A stretch of 64,000 nt of DNA from an uncultured Opitutaceae bacterium (GCA_951813085.1 OX638348.1:2117627-2181626), one strand, 5' to 3'. Positions 46,683 to 57,552 are shown, counted from the stretch's first letter. The notes: a model not told the origin generated them from the letters alone. A program made the numbers and translations.

Positions 46683-48107
46683 TTAGGCGCTTGCCAATTC
46701 TCCCACTCCAAAAACTTCCCGAGCATCGGAAATTTCGCCCGTAATCGCAGCAGCAGCGACCATGACCGGACTCATCAACACCGTACGGCCGGTCGGGCTG
46801 CCTTGCCGGCCCTTGAAGTTACGATTGCTCGAACTCGCGCTCAATTGATCTCCAACGAGCTTATCCGGATTCATGGCCAAGCACATGGAACAACCCGCGC
46901 CGCGCCATTCAAATCCAGCATTCTCGAAAACCGTATGCAGCCCTTTTTCACGGCAAATCGCATCGACGACCTGGGAGCCTGGCACAGCGATCGCTTTTAC
47001 CCCCTCAGCCACCTTATGGCCCTCGATGTACTTGGCTGCCTCTTCAAAGTCAGAGAGACGACCGTTGGTGCAGGACCCTATAAAGCAAACATCCACTTTC
47101 GTGCCCTTGATCGGTTCCCCTGCAGGAAGCTTCATATATTCAAGCGCTTCGGCGACGAGCGCCTTGTCGCCATCCGCAGCTCCCTCTACCGTTGGAACAT
47201 CCTCGACCACTGAAATCGCTTGTTCTGGATTTATGCCCCAGGTTACAGTCGGCGCGATATCGGCGGCATCGAATTCTACCACGTCGTCATAAGAGCAATC
47301 GGGATCGCTCGCAAACGATTTCCAGTTCTCGACAGCTTGATCCCATTCGTCACCAACTGGTGAATACGCTCGCCCTTTCAAGTAGGCAAACGTCTTCTCA
47401 TCCGGATTTACGTAGCCAACTCGAGCGCCGCCCTCGATCGACATGTTGCACACCGTCATGCGCTCTTCCATTGAGAAATTGTCGAAAACCTCTCCACCGT
47501 ATTCGTAAGCAAAGCCGGTCCCCCCTTTGACGCCGAGAGTCCGAATAATGTGCAAGATCACATCCTTCGCATACACTCCTGGGCGAAGCGATCCGTTAAC
47601 GTTTATGCGACGGACCTTAAGCTTGGCCAAAGCCATCGTTTGCGTCGCCAACAAGTCTCTAATCTGCGTCGTACCAATACCGAATGCGATCGCTCCAAAC
47701 GCGCCGTGAGTCGAGGTATGGGAATCGCCGCACGCGATCGTCGTACCGGGCTGAGTAATCCCTTGCTCAGGTCCCACTACATGCACGATGCCTTGCTTAC
47801 CGCTTGGCAAGTCGAAGAACGTAACACCCGTCTCTTCGCAGTTCTTCCGCAATTCGCGAATCATTGCATCCGCAAGCGGATCCGCGAACGGCTCCTGCCG
47901 CTGGTCCGTTGGTACGATATGGTCGACCGTTGCGAAGGTACGATGCGGATAGGCTACCTTCAGATTCAAGTCCCTTAGCATTCCGAATGCCTGCGGACTG
48001 GTCACTTCATGGATCAAGTGCGTTCCGATAAGAAGCTGCGTTTGCCCATTTGACAATGTCTTCACCGTATGGGCGGCCCATACTTTTTCGAATAATGACT
48101 GGCTCAT
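46683..48107 (-). CDS. leuC: 3-isopropylmalate dehydratase, large subunit
   Basis: A 474-residue aconitase-family protein. The three Fe-S cysteines are in FIGSCTNGR and [11 protein letters not shown]; substrate motifs [24 protein letters not shown] and VRRINVNG are conserved. Length is typical for LeuC. It starts the leuCD operon. An AraC-family gene lies 90 bases upstream on the same strand; whether it regulates leuCD is unknown. Confidence 0.96.
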   Translation of the reverse strand: MSQSLFEKVWAAHTVKTLSNGQTQLLIGTHLIHEVTSPQAFGMLRDLNLKVAYPHRTFATVDHIVPTDQRQEPFADPLADAMIRELRKNCEETGVTFFDLPSGKQGIVHVVGPEQGITQPGTTIACGDSHTSTHGAFGAIAFGIGTTQIRDLLATQTMALAKLKVRRINVNGSLRPGVYAKDVILHIIRTLGVKGGTGFAYEYGGEVFDNFSMEERMTVCNMSIEGGARVGYVNPDEKTFAYLKGRAYSPVGDEWDQAVENWKSFASDPDCSYDDVVEFDAADIAPTVTWGINPEQAISVVEDVPTVEGAADGDKALVAEALEYMKLPAGEPIKGTKVDVCFIGSCTNGRLSDFEEAAKYIEGHKVAEGVKAIAVPGSQVVDAICREKGLHTVFENAGFEWRGAGCSMCLAMNPDKLVGDQLSASSSNRNFKGRQGSPTGRTVLMSPVMVAAAAITGEISDAREVFGVGELASA

Positions 48108-48197
48108 ATGCGTATAAAATTGAGTTACCTGCCTCGAACGATCAGTCGGCTCTGGATACCACGCAAGCGAGAAGCCGCAAAAATGAGCGTACCCTCG

Positions 48198-49070
48198 CTA
48201 GGGTTGCAACCACTCCAAATCCAACCGCTTGCGGTACTCTCGCGGCGTGACTCCAAGTCGCATCCGAAATTGACGATTGAATGCGCTTTGATTCGAAAAA
48301 CCGCTTTCCCGAGCGATTTGAGAAATCGGCGTTCGATGGCGGGCGCCTAGCAGCGTCGCTGCATGACGCACTCGAATCACCGAGAGATAATCGCTCAAGG
48401 ACTGTCCGCTGGATCGTCGAAAAAAGCGAGAGAAGGAGTTGGGCTCCATTTCCACTAAGCGGGCAAGCGCGTCGCGACGAACCGATCCCCTAAAATGAAT
48501 ATCCAAAAAGTCGTAGACGCGTTTCAGGCGTACTTGATCCCGTCGACCCAGTTCCTTTTCTCCTTTATCATCAATAACTTGCCAATCCTCTATTTGTGAG
48601 AGCAAATTTAGCAATGCATGTGTACGAGCGATCCTCAACATGCCCCGCGAACCGACGATCGTTCGAACGCGGGCCTGCACGCGCTCGAAATTGTAGGCGC
48701 GGACAACGCCGCCAACGCCCAATGATTCAAGAAAGCTCTTAACCACCGACGCTTCTGCGAGCTGCAGGAAAGACCCGGCCAGCAGGTTCTCAGGAATATG
48801 GATCACAAAAGCGGAGATAGGAATCAGCGATCCATTCCGACTCTCGGAATTCCACGAACGCAGAGCGCGCGACCTAACATAACCGATGAATCCTGGATTG
48901 ATTTCTCCTCCTTCTGGCCCAATCTGATACGTTCCGTGCCCCTTGGTAACTAAAATGATCTCATCTCCGACCCTCGAGTGAATCGGATCCTCAAGTATTT
49001 GATCTTCAACAGTATATACTAGTATCGAGGCATCCTCACTCGACAAATCGCTTCGTGTGCCAAAGATCAT
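48198..49070 (-). CDS. AraC-family transcriptional regulator
   Basis: A 290-residue regulator: an N-terminal cupin-like sensor (DEIILVTKGHGTYQIGPEGG) and a C-terminal double helix-turn-helix (RRDALARLVEMEPNSFSRFF and ISQIARESGFSNQSAFNRQF, ending GVTPREYRKRL). Similar proteins in Opitutae control sugar-use genes. Its target is not evident; neighbours are leuCD and cysK. Confidence 0.9.
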   Translation of the reverse strand: MIFGTRSDLSSEDASILVYTVEDQILEDPIHSRVGDEIILVTKGHGTYQIGPEGGEINPGFIGYVRSRALRSWNSESRNGSLIPISAFVIHIPENLLAGSFLQLAEASVVKSFLESLGVGGVVRAYNFERVQARVRTIVGSRGMLRIARTHALLNLLSQIEDWQVIDDKGEKELGRRDQVRLKRVYDFLDIHFRGSVRRDALARLVEMEPNSFSRFFRRSSGQSLSDYLSVIRVRHAATLLGARHRTPISQIARESGFSNQSAFNRQFRMRLGVTPREYRKRLDLEWLQP

Positions 49071-49164
49071 CGTAAAAAATAGTCATTTTATACCCAATTA
49101 GATCCAAATAGAGTTTATGGGTTATAAATTCGCTATTTCAAGCAATACTCGCGATCAGAACCGC

Positions 49165-49196
49165 CAAAAAAGGACGGCTTTCTCAACAAGCCGTCC
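49165..49196 (-). terminator. Rho-independent terminator of cysK
   Basis: GGACGGCTT-TCTCAAC-AAGCCGTCC, a perfect 9-bp stem, followed on the minus strand by a run of about seven T. It begins 26 bases after the cysK stop. Confidence 0.92.
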
Positions 49197-49222
49197 CTGA
49201 AATAAGTGAGCGCGAGGGCGCC

Positions 49223-50182
49223 CTATGATGCTACCGCTTCCGATGCGATTGCCCGAGCCGCTTCACCGAGGGGCGTGCTAATGTAGCGTTCGCTGCTGCT
49301 AGCGGCCACGGTTACGATCTTTTTGCCAGCCATCTCCGGCCGTTTTGCCAGCTCTAGAGCGGCCCAGATCATCGCCCCTGACGAGATCCCAACGCTTAGG
49401 CCGTCTTTGAGGGCCGCCGCCTGAGCGGTCGCGAACGCATTCTCGTTATCCACTGTGATCACGTCGTCGATGATACCTGTATTGCAGTTTTTGGGGATGA
49501 ATCCGGCTCCAATTCCCTGAATCTTGTGTGGGCCAGGAGCGCCCCCAGAGATTACCGGGCTATTAGTTGGCTCCACTGCAACGGTAGTCAAATTGCGGCG
49601 ACTCTTAATCACTTCGGAAACACCCGTGATCGTCCCGCCCGTTCCCACGCCAGAAACGAACGCGTCGATCTCGCCGCCGGTCGCCTCCCATATCTCCTCG
49701 GCGGTAGTGCGACGATGAATCTCGGGATTTGCCGGGTTCTCGAATTGCTGAGGCATGAATGCCTTGTCTCCGATCTCCTCTATCAGCTCGTTGGCGCGAG
49801 CGATCGCTTCTGGCATTCCTTTCGGACCAGGGGTCAGGACAAGCTCCGCGCCTAGCATATTCAGCAATACGCGGCGCTCCATCGACATCGTCTCCGGCAT
49901 GGTTAAGATTAGTCGGTAGCCTTTTGCGGCTGCGATAAACGCCAGGGCGATCCCCGTATTTCCCGAGGTCGGCTCAATCACAACTCCCCCTTCAGAGAGC
50001 CTGCCCACCTTCTCCGCGGCTTCAATCATCGCAACTCCGATCCTATCTTTTACGCTCGAAAGCGGATTGAAGTATTCGCACTTTACGTAGATCTCCGCAT
50101 CGAGACCTTCAGCAATAGCGTTGAGCTTGATTAGGGGAGTGTTTCCGATCGCGGCGGTAATATTTGGGAATGCTTTAGCCAT
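49223..50182 (-). CDS. cysK: Cysteine synthase A
   Basis: A 319-residue PLP-dependent O-acetylserine sulfhydrylase. PLP lysine is Lys45 in LSSVKDRIG; the substrate loop is PTSGNTGIALAF; the PLP phosphate loop is GVGTGGTITG; the end has SVGISSGAMIWAALELAKRP. It makes cysteine from O-acetylserine and sulfide. Intact, in contrast to the broken metY in this window. Confidence 0.96.
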   Translation of the reverse strand: MAKAFPNITAAIGNTPLIKLNAIAEGLDAEIYVKCEYFNPLSSVKDRIGVAMIEAAEKVGRLSEGGVVIEPTSGNTGIALAFIAAAKGYRLILTMPETMSMERRVLLNMLGAELVLTPGPKGMPEAIARANELIEEIGDKAFMPQQFENPANPEIHRRTTAEEIWEATGGEIDAFVSGVGTGGTITGVSEVIKSRRNLTTVAVEPTNSPVISGGAPGPHKIQGIGAGFIPKNCNTGIIDDVITVDNENAFATAQAAALKDGLSVGISSGAMIWAALELAKRPEMAGKKIVTVAASSSERYISTPLGEAARAIASEAVAS

Positions 50183-50247
50183 AGTAATGCCATAGTCGAA
50201 AGTTCAAAGAAAAGAGTCAATCATTCGCGAAGTCGACCTCAGCGCAG

Positions 50248-51621
50248 TCAAACGGATTTAGGATAGCCGAGAGTAAACCTAAATGCGTCACCAATATCAG
50301 GATACAAAAATCGATATTCAATTGAGTGAAGCCTCTCTGGTTTCACTCGCTCGCTTGACAGGAGCCCTTCCTTGGCAAAGTCACCCAATCCGAGACTCAA
50401 TAGAGAAGCAGGGACACGCGCAATCGCAGGCCTATTGAGTACACGACCCAGTTTTCTGACGAACGATTCGTTCACCACAGGTTCCGGCGCCACCAAATTG
50501 AACGGGCCCGATTCCCCATTCATCATTATAGAATACAATCCCCCGATCCAATCTTCCATCGAGATCCACGACATCCATTGCTTTCCATTTCCAAATGGAC
50601 CGCCCAATCCCAATAGAAAAGGCAAATGCATCTTTGCCAATGCCCCGCCGCCCGCATCCAATACGACCCCCGTTCTAAGGTAGGCTACTTGCCCGGCAAA
50701 GTGTGAAGCCTTAGATGCCTCCCCTTCCCAAGCGGCGCATAGCTCCGCCAGAAATCCGTCCCCTCGACAATCCGACTCGGATAGGATCGTATCCCCTCGA
50801 TCCCCATAGTAGCCTACTCCTGAGGCGCATATGAAAATCCGCGGCGGGCGCCGCGTTTTGGCGAGTGACTCGACGAGCAACCGGGTGCCATTCACCCGAC
50901 TGGACCATATCGCCTCTTTTCTTCGCGAATTCCAGCGACCCGAAGCCAAGCTTTCGCCGGCCAGGTGGACTACGGCGTCGAAGCCTTCAAGGCCCTCTAG
51001 AACTACCTCCCCGCTATCAGGGCGCCAAAGGACATCGTTCAGCTTTGGACTACGAGACAGCGCCGCCACTTGGTGGCCTTGAGCTCGAAGGAAAGCGCAC
51101 AGCTTCGACCCAATCAAGCCATAGCCTCCGGTAACGAGAATTTTCAGGCGCGGATGTTCCGAATACCGAGTCAAGCAATCGATATCGTTCCGGGTGATAG
51201 CATGGCGATACCTAAAAACACGCTCAAGCTGCGACTTGATATGCCCTCCTGCCACCGAGGTCCCTGCGCTACCGAACGGTGCGGTATAATGAACCGAGTC
51301 AACCAACTCAGAGACCCCGTTCTCCATATCCTTGAACTCGTGCCGATGCTCCCACTTCGCGAAAGGTCCCTCCACCTGCCGATCAGTGAATGATCGACTA
51401 GGCAAATTCTCTACGATTTCCGCAATCCAGTCCCGCCAAACTGGGCCTTGCTTCAGTCTCACATGGACCGTCGATCCTAATTCTATGCTCACTGACGGCG
51501 ATACGAGCTGGATACGCTGCCAGGGAGGAGCCAGCCTTTCGAACGCTCCGTCGCGAGCGTGCCATTGGTATAGAGATTCCGCCTCGCAGCCAATCGTCGA
51601 TCTTTTCTGGTAAGCGCCCAT
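50248..51621 (-). CDS. SRPBCC-TIGR01777 family epimerase fusion
   Basis: A 457-residue two-domain protein. Residues 1 to about 150 are a START/SRPBCC-like domain (WHARDGAFERLAPPW, FTDRQVEGPFAKWEHRHEF). Residues about 157-457 are an extended SDR of the TIGR01777/YfcH family with NAD(P) motif ILVTGGYGLIGSKL, the Y-x-x-x-like ICASGVGYYGDRGD, and the DUF1731 C-terminal end. Such fusions are common in Verrucomicrobiota and some other phyla; biochemical function is unknown. Confidence 0.9.
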   Translation of the reverse strand: MGAYQKRSTIGCEAESLYQWHARDGAFERLAPPWQRIQLVSPSVSIELGSTVHVRLKQGPVWRDWIAEIVENLPSRSFTDRQVEGPFAKWEHRHEFKDMENGVSELVDSVHYTAPFGSAGTSVAGGHIKSQLERVFRYRHAITRNDIDCLTRYSEHPRLKILVTGGYGLIGSKLCAFLRAQGHQVAALSRSPKLNDVLWRPDSGEVVLEGLEGFDAVVHLAGESLASGRWNSRRKEAIWSSRVNGTRLLVESLAKTRRPPRIFICASGVGYYGDRGDTILSESDCRGDGFLAELCAAWEGEASKASHFAGQVAYLRTGVVLDAGGGALAKMHLPFLLGLGGPFGNGKQWMSWISMEDWIGGLYSIMMNGESGPFNLVAPEPVVNESFVRKLGRVLNRPAIARVPASLLSLGLGDFAKEGLLSSERVKPERLHSIEYRFLYPDIGDAFRFTLGYPKSV

Positions 51622-51657
51622 CTGGATTAAATCAGAACGCAGGCCATTAGATTCCGC

Positions 51658-53106
51658 CTATATGGAATCTGAATGCAGGCTCTCGTACTCCTTTACCACG
51701 CTCGTCCAAGAGAAGTTCCGCTGCAGGCAATTCGATTGCATGGCTTGGTAGCTTTCCTTCGAATCGAACAATTTCAATGAATCGAATAACGCCTTCTTAA
51801 AGTCCGCGTCCTTAGGATCGAAAAGTAAACCAGATCCATTGGCCTTGTCCGTTCGGTAGTCTACCACAGTATCGTGCAGCCCACCCACGTCCGATACCAA
51901 AGGAGGCGTTCCGTATCGTTGACTATACATTTGATTCAATCCGCAAGGCTCGAATATGGAAGGCATCAGATAGAAATCAGATCCTGCTTCCACTAAATGG
52001 GACATCCTCTCATCCAGCGCCATGCAGATCCCAATCTTTTCCGAGTGCGATTTCGCCCACCGCTTCAAGGCGTGTTCGTATGATGGGTCACCCATCCCAA
52101 GAATCACCAGACGACAGTCGTTCTCCACGAAAAAGCTCATTTGCTTGAGGAGCAAATCCAGGCCCTTTTGCTCCGTAAGCCGACATACGATGCCATACAC
52201 TGGCTTCTCGGTGTCTGATAATTTCAATGTATCCAACAGATGCTTACGACATTCTCGCTTCCCTGATAAATCGGTTGCAGAATAGTTCGCAGGTAAATGG
52301 CTGTCAGTTTCAGGATTCCAAACATCCGTATCGATGCCGTTTGCGATCCCGACAAGATCGTCCTCTCGCACCTTTAGGGCTCCTTCCATGCCGCAACCGA
52401 AATCGGGCGTAAGGATTTCCTTGGCATAATTCGGGCTGACAGTGACGATCTTGTCCGCAAAAAATATCCCCCCTTTGATCATGCTGATCTGCTCGTAGAA
52501 TTCGATTCCATCTAGCTCATTGAACTCATCCGGCAGATTGGTGAACCGGAACGAGCGATTGGGAAACAGTCCTTGAAATGCAAGATTGTGGATTGAAAAG
52601 AAAGTCTTCAACGCAAGCGATATTCCGTGCTCCTGCTCTACAACTCTCAGAAACAAGGGCGCCAAACCCGACTGCCAATCGTGGCAATGGAATATGTCAG
52701 CCTTGATTTCAAGGACATGCATTGCTTCCACAATAGCCTTGCAAAACCAAATGAACCTCCGATCATTATCGTCGTAATCGCGGTTTGCCGCGCCGTAGGG
52801 ATTCGAACGATCGAAAAATTCGTCACGACGCAACACATACAAAGTCTGGCGTTTCCCAATTGGCAAAGCGTATACCTCGCCACGCAGGAAATCGCTTCCT
52901 AACTCGACTTGAAGCACGGTTTTTAGCTTGGCTTTCGCGAACTCTGGAGATTCCAGGATTTTGCGATATCCAGGTATGAAAAATGAAATATCGTGACCAA
53001 ATCGTGATAGCGACTTGCACAAAGCTCCCGTTACATCAGCCAATCCACCCGTTTTCAAGTAGGGGAACATTTCGCTAGCCGCGTGTACAATTTTCATCGA
53101 TTTCAA
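51658..53106 (-). CDS. glgA: Glycogen synthase
   Basis: A 482-residue GT5 glycosyltransferase using ADP-glucose. The N-terminal substrate motif is KTGGLADVTGAL, the acceptor region has HCHDWQSGLAPLF, and the C-terminal GT-B half has VCRLTEQKGLDLL and PSIFEPCGLNQMYSQRYG with the catalytic Glu. Length is usual. It diverges from the RNase R gene with 49 bases between starts; no other glycogen gene is in the window. Confidence 0.95.
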   Translation of the reverse strand: MKSMKIVHAASEMFPYLKTGGLADVTGALCKSLSRFGHDISFFIPGYRKILESPEFAKAKLKTVLQVELGSDFLRGEVYALPIGKRQTLYVLRRDEFFDRSNPYGAANRDYDDNDRRFIWFCKAIVEAMHVLEIKADIFHCHDWQSGLAPLFLRVVEQEHGISLALKTFFSIHNLAFQGLFPNRSFRFTNLPDEFNELDGIEFYEQISMIKGGIFFADKIVTVSPNYAKEILTPDFGCGMEGALKVREDDLVGIANGIDTDVWNPETDSHLPANYSATDLSGKRECRKHLLDTLKLSDTEKPVYGIVCRLTEQKGLDLLLKQMSFFVENDCRLVILGMGDPSYEHALKRWAKSHSEKIGICMALDERMSHLVEAGSDFYLMPSIFEPCGLNQMYSQRYGTPPLVSDVGGLHDTVVDYRTDKANGSGLLFDPKDADFKKALFDSLKLFDSKESYQAMQSNCLQRNFSWTSVVKEYESLHSDSI

Positions 53107-53155
53107 TTTTTTGAATGAACTCTAGTCGAACCAATTCAGAATCCAACTCAATACA

Positions 53156-55432
53156 ATGAAACTAAGAGAACGAATAATCGCGCTCATGCAAGCGGAGGAT
53201 TACATTCCTCTAACTAAAAATAAGCTATCCGAGTCTCTCGGTCTAGCAAAACGCGATCGTCGCAAGCTAGATTTCGAGCTGCGGAACCTCATGAGCAAAG
53301 GCGATCTCGTCAGTATCAAAGGAGACCGCTACTGCATCCCCCGAGATGCTAATCTCGTCACGGGAGTCATCAAATTTCGTCAGAAAGGGTCTGGATTCGT
53401 TATTCCTAAGGCCGGTTCCGTGTCTGATTCCGAGCCTATCGAGATCGACGCGACGGATACAGGGGTTTCCATGCATGACGACAGCGTGGTCGTTCGGCTT
53501 TATGAGTCCTACGACCTTCCCAAGAAGCAAGGGCGCGGACGCCGAGGCTCCAAGCCACTTATAAATCCGGACCGACCCCGAGGCCGTGTCATTCGAATCA
53601 ATGAACGGGCCCGCGACACGATCGTGGGAAATCTTCAGAAGACCCGATTCTTCTACTACGTTGTCCCCGACGACCCCAGAATCATTCACGACATATATGT
53701 ACCCGATCCTAAGAAATCGAGCGTAAGGCCACGGCCAAGCGTGGGCAGCAAAGTAGTCGTGAAGCTTCATGAATGGGAGCAGAAGCACGTTAATCCCGAG
53801 GGAGAAATCATGCTCAACTTGGGAAATACGCACGAGCCGCAAGCTGAGCTCATGTCCATTCTTCACAAATACGACTTGAATCCCGACTTTCCCAAAGCGG
53901 TTCTCAACGAAGCGAAAGCGATTCCGCAATCCGTAGGCAAAAAGCAGCTAAAAGGCAGAGAAGATTTAAGGGACGTATTTACGTTCACGATCGACCCGGA
54001 CGACGCCAAGGACTTCGACGACGCCCTTTCGATCGAAACCCTTTCCAACTCCCTCATCCGGGTTGGTATTCACATCGCGGATGTCGGCGCTTACGTGCAG
54101 CCCAATTCGCAACTCGACAAGGAAGCCCACAAGCGCGGAAACTCTACCTATCTCGTCGGCACTGTCATTCCCATGCTTCCCCACGCTCTCTCGAATGGGG
54201 TGTGCAGTCTCAAGGAAGATGTCGATCGGCTAACGAAATCCGTATTTCTCACTTTCACCAAGAATGGCAAGTTGAAGGATACCGAATTCGCCAATACCGT
54301 GATTCGCAGCAACAAGCGACTGACTTATAAGCAAGCCTATACCCTACTCTTCAAAGATAGCTTGCAAGCAGCTCGCAAGCTAAAGCTCCCACCATCGCAC
54401 CAAACAGGTTCGACGGGGAGAGCACTATCGGAGCTCGATGACAAGGAACTCGGGAAACTGCAGAAGTCCATACGAGCCCTTTGGAAGATCGCCTCGAAAA
54501 TGCGGTACAACCGCATGCGCGATGGAAGCCTGAATCTCGAAATGAGCGAGACCAAGATATTTGTCGATGAGGAAGGCTATGCCGATCGACTTGAAAAGGT
54601 CAGCAATGATGAAAGCCATCAACTCATCGAGGAATTCATGCTCGCCGCAAATGAGGCGGTCGCTAAAGCAATGCGAGAATCTAGCCTACCCTGCATTTAC
54701 CGCGCTCACGACGACCCGGACGAGGAACGCCTGAACGAACTAAGGGACTTCCTGGCCACATTTGGAATTACCGTTGCAAATCTTAGCGTCCGATCTGAAA
54801 TCATAAAGCTTCTCCAAATACTGGATACGCATCCTCAAGGTCATATATTGAAGACACAGCTTCTTCGGTCGATGAAAAAGGCCTGCTATCGCTCAACTCC
54901 AGATGGGCACTACGGGCTCAATAAAAAGAACTACTGCCATTTCACCTCACCAATTCGCCGCTATTCGGATCTCATCGTGCACCGAATATTCAATTATTTC
55001 CTCGTCAAGGTGAAGGGACGCGACCCCTTGTCAGGACAGCTTCCTCAAACCAATATCGCCCGAGCGAACGCCCTATCGGAACACTTGAGCCAAACGGAGG
55101 TGAACAGCACCGAGGCAGAGCGAGAATCGGTCAAGGTGAAGTTGCTCGAATTTTTCGAACGCGAAATCGAAAAACCGAAAAAGTCCCAGTTCACCGCGGT
55201 GATTACAGAGGTTAGGAATCACGGCATGTTCATTGAGCTGGTGGACTCGAACGCGTTCGGCATGGTTCACACCTCCACATTCAAAGACGACTTATATCGC
55301 GTAAACGATAGCGGGACCGCCTTGGTAGGACGACGCACGCGCAAGAAATATAGAGTTGCCCAGAAAGTGAACGTCATTGTCCATCGAGTGGACCGATTCA
55401 AGCGACAGATCGACTTTCGCGTTTCAGGATAG
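53156..55432 (+). CDS. rnr: Ribonuclease R
   Basis: A 758-residue 3'-5' exoribonuclease of the RNB family. Order: N-terminal winged helix (ESLGLAKRDRRKLDFEL), cold-shock domains (GVIKFRQKGSGFVIP; RGRVIRINERARDTIVG), the RNB catalytic domain with DPDDAKDFDDALS (about 280-292, Asp cluster), HFTSPIRRYSDLIVHR, and a C-terminal S1 domain (FTAVITEVRNHGMFIEL). No long Lys-rich tail. It degrades structured RNA. Confidence 0.95.
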   Translation: MKLRERIIALMQAEDYIPLTKNKLSESLGLAKRDRRKLDFELRNLMSKGDLVSIKGDRYCIPRDANLVTGVIKFRQKGSGFVIPKAGSVSDSEPIEIDATDTGVSMHDDSVVVRLYESYDLPKKQGRGRRGSKPLINPDRPRGRVIRINERARDTIVGNLQKTRFFYYVVPDDPRIIHDIYVPDPKKSSVRPRPSVGSKVVVKLHEWEQKHVNPEGEIMLNLGNTHEPQAELMSILHKYDLNPDFPKAVLNEAKAIPQSVGKKQLKGREDLRDVFTFTIDPDDAKDFDDALSIETLSNSLIRVGIHIADVGAYVQPNSQLDKEAHKRGNSTYLVGTVIPMLPHALSNGVCSLKEDVDRLTKSVFLTFTKNGKLKDTEFANTVIRSNKRLTYKQAYTLLFKDSLQAARKLKLPPSHQTGSTGRALSELDDKELGKLQKSIRALWKIASKMRYNRMRDGSLNLEMSETKIFVDEEGYADRLEKVSNDESHQLIEEFMLAANEAVAKAMRESSLPCIYRAHDDPDEERLNELRDFLATFGITVANLSVRSEIIKLLQILDTHPQGHILKTQLLRSMKKACYRSTPDGHYGLNKKNYCHFTSPIRRYSDLIVHRIFNYFLVKVKGRDPLSGQLPQTNIARANALSEHLSQTEVNSTEAERESVKVKLLEFFEREIEKPKKSQFTAVITEVRNHGMFIELVDSNAFGMVHTSTFKDDLYRVNDSGTALVGRRTRKKYRVAQKVNVIVHRVDRFKRQIDFRVSG

Positions 55433-55492
55433 TAGGTTCCTCGAACTCCAAGCTCGCAATCCAACTGCTCGCTCATCAGTTATATCTTCAGC

Positions 55493-56038
55493 ATGCAACA
55501 CTTCAACTACCAGGAAACGTTCAAGAGCCTGTTCGACAAAGCGGTCGCGCAATACGAATCGGGTAACCGCGACAAGGACAGCTATTTCACGGATGACGAA
55601 ATCGCCCAGATAGAGGCCAACGGCTGGAGAACGCAGGACTTTTTCGACTACGCTGAAGACCTATTGCAGCTGGGCGAACCTAGCTACGAAATCGCTCAAT
55701 CGATCGAGCAAGCCCGGCGTGAGTACTTTCTCCACATTCTTGAAGGGAAACCATCGGACAACCGAATCTCGCCAGAAGCGCTACCCGCAAAGACGGATGC
55801 GATCGACGGAATAAAATGGCTTCCTCGGATCCTTCCTAAGGCTCGCGGAAAACTCCTCGGAGAGCTTCCTGACGAGATCATGTACTGCTGCGGTGGAGAT
55901 AGGCACTTCCTATCCACGCACGATATTCATCCGTCGGAATTTCTCAGAGTCGTTTGGGCGAATATGGACGACGATCAAGGTATCGTCGATTTCGTCAAGC
56001 GCCGCAGTCCTGTGGCCAAAGAGCTGACTACCTCCTAG
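55493..56038 (+). CDS. DUF5069 domain protein
   Basis: A 181-residue protein. The C-terminal ~80 residues match DUF5069: GIKWLPRILPKARGKLLGEL, DEIMYCCGGDRHFLSTHDI and a final DDDQGIVDFVKRRSP. The N-terminal ~100 residues are helical (FNYQETFKSLFDKAVAQYES). This domain is typical of Verrucomicrobiota and Planctomycetota and has no known function. It follows rnr by 60 bases. Confidence 0.85.
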   Translation: MQHFNYQETFKSLFDKAVAQYESGNRDKDSYFTDDEIAQIEANGWRTQDFFDYAEDLLQLGEPSYEIAQSIEQARREYFLHILEGKPSDNRISPEALPAKTDAIDGIKWLPRILPKARGKLLGELPDEIMYCCGGDRHFLSTHDIHPSEFLRVVWANMDDDQGIVDFVKRRSPVAKELTTS

Positions 56039-56121
56039 CTTTCCAGCTAAACGAAAACCGGCCGAATCCAGAATGGATAGGCCGGTCGAAACTATCAATA
56101 CGCGCTCGATGCGTGAAGCGG

Positions 56122-57552
56122 CTACTCGATTTCCAATGCCATGTATCGATAGAAGCCTTCGACATATACGAACAACGCTACTTTAGATCTGGACTCGAGC
56201 AGTTTTTGCGCATCGCTAACCGTGTAAACGGTTTCGTCCTTGATCTTCTCGATCACCATACCTGGGACCAATTGCCTAGCGTAGGGACTATCTGGCGACA
56301 CGCTAGTGATCACTATCCCGCTTTCAACCTCCTCGCTAATTCGAAATCGCTCCCTTAATTCATCGCTCAAGGGTTCCGCCTGTATTCCCTCCAAAAGCTC
56401 TCGTGGGCTGGGGCCGTCCATAAACGCTTGCCCATTTTGCGGTCGCTTGCCGAGCACCACATCGGTTTTGAAGTACTTGTCATCTCGGTACACCGTTAGC
56501 TCCACTGATGATCCAGGAGACTTGGCGGCAATCTTCAATCTCAGATCACTCGCGGATTGCACCTCTTCATCGATTATTTTCACAACGACATCTCCGACTT
56601 TCAAGCCCGACTCATCCGCGGGCGAACCAGGAACCACGCTATTCACAAGCGCCCCTTTCGTATCCGAGAGCCCCATTGCCTCCACGAGATCGCTATTGAG
56701 AGGCTGAATGCCCACTCCTAGGAACCCTCGCGAAACAGATCCTTCTTCAACCAAGCTCACCATCACGTTGTGAGCCAGCACAGTAGGGATCGCAAATCCG
56801 ATACCGATATTCCCACTGCTTCGTCCGTCAGTGAGTATGAGCGTATTGATCCCAATCAATCGTCCTCGAGCGTCGACTAAGGCGCCGCCTGAGTTCCCTT
56901 GATTGATGGAGGCGTCTGTTTGAATGAAATTCTCAAATCCGTCATCAATCATGCCAAGGTCATCTCGGCCTTTGGCGGAAACGATTCCCATGGTTACAGT
57001 CTGACCTACGCCTAGCGGATTTCCAATGGCGAACACGACATCCCCCACTTCGACCTGATCACTATTCGCTAGTGTTGCATAGGGTAGATTCTCGGCGCTC
57101 TCTACTTTTAAAACAGCCAAGTCCGTTTGCGGATCCGTTCCCACTACTTTCGCATCCATCACCCGACCATCCTGAAAGCTGATCGTAACTTCACTCGCAT
57201 CCTCCACGACGTGGTTGTTCGTTAATATGTATCCATCTTCCGATACAATGACACCCGATCCTTGCCCTTGGATTTCACGTTGCCGCGGCAGTTGGCCTTC
57301 TCCAAAGAATCTCCAAAACGGATCACTTGGCATTTGCCCACTTGTATTCAAAACACGGGTGGACGCTATATTTACGACCGCTCCTCGAATTGCCTCTAGC
57401 GACTCCGCGTAGCTAACGACACCGCCATTCAAGCTTCTATCTAAAGGTTCATCAGTGATTTTCACTTTGTCTGCAATCGACTCGTCAGCCGCGAGAGACG
57501 ATACGAGAGACAACGACATGATTGCGATTAACGCTTTCCGAATGTAATTCAT
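56122..57552 (-). CDS. degP: Periplasmic serine protease/chaperone DegP (HtrA)
   Basis: A 476-residue Do-family protease. Signal peptide in residues 1 to about 21 when started at 57552; three codons-in-frame starts upstream would only lengthen it. Catalytic triad: His in YILTNNHVVEDA, Asp in QTDLAVLKVE, Ser in NQGNSGGALVD. Two PDZ domains follow (SVSRGFLGVGIQPLNSDLV and the end with TVYTVSDAQKLLESRS). It degrades or refolds misfolded envelope proteins, fitting the BamA/Skp genes that follow. Confidence 0.94.
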   Translation of the reverse strand: MNYIRKALIAIMSLSLVSSLAADESIADKVKITDEPLDRSLNGGVVSYAESLEAIRGAVVNIASTRVLNTSGQMPSDPFWRFFGEGQLPRQREIQGQGSGVIVSEDGYILTNNHVVEDASEVTISFQDGRVMDAKVVGTDPQTDLAVLKVESAENLPYATLANSDQVEVGDVVFAIGNPLGVGQTVTMGIVSAKGRDDLGMIDDGFENFIQTDASINQGNSGGALVDARGRLIGINTLILTDGRSSGNIGIGFAIPTVLAHNVMVSLVEEGSVSRGFLGVGIQPLNSDLVEAMGLSDTKGALVNSVVPGSPADESGLKVGDVVVKIIDEEVQSASDLRLKIAAKSPGSSVELTVYRDDKYFKTDVVLGKRPQNGQAFMDGPSPRELLEGIQAEPLSDELRERFRISEEVESGIVITSVSPDSPYARQLVPGMVIEKIKDETVYTVSDAQKLLESRSKVALFVYVEGFYRYMALEIE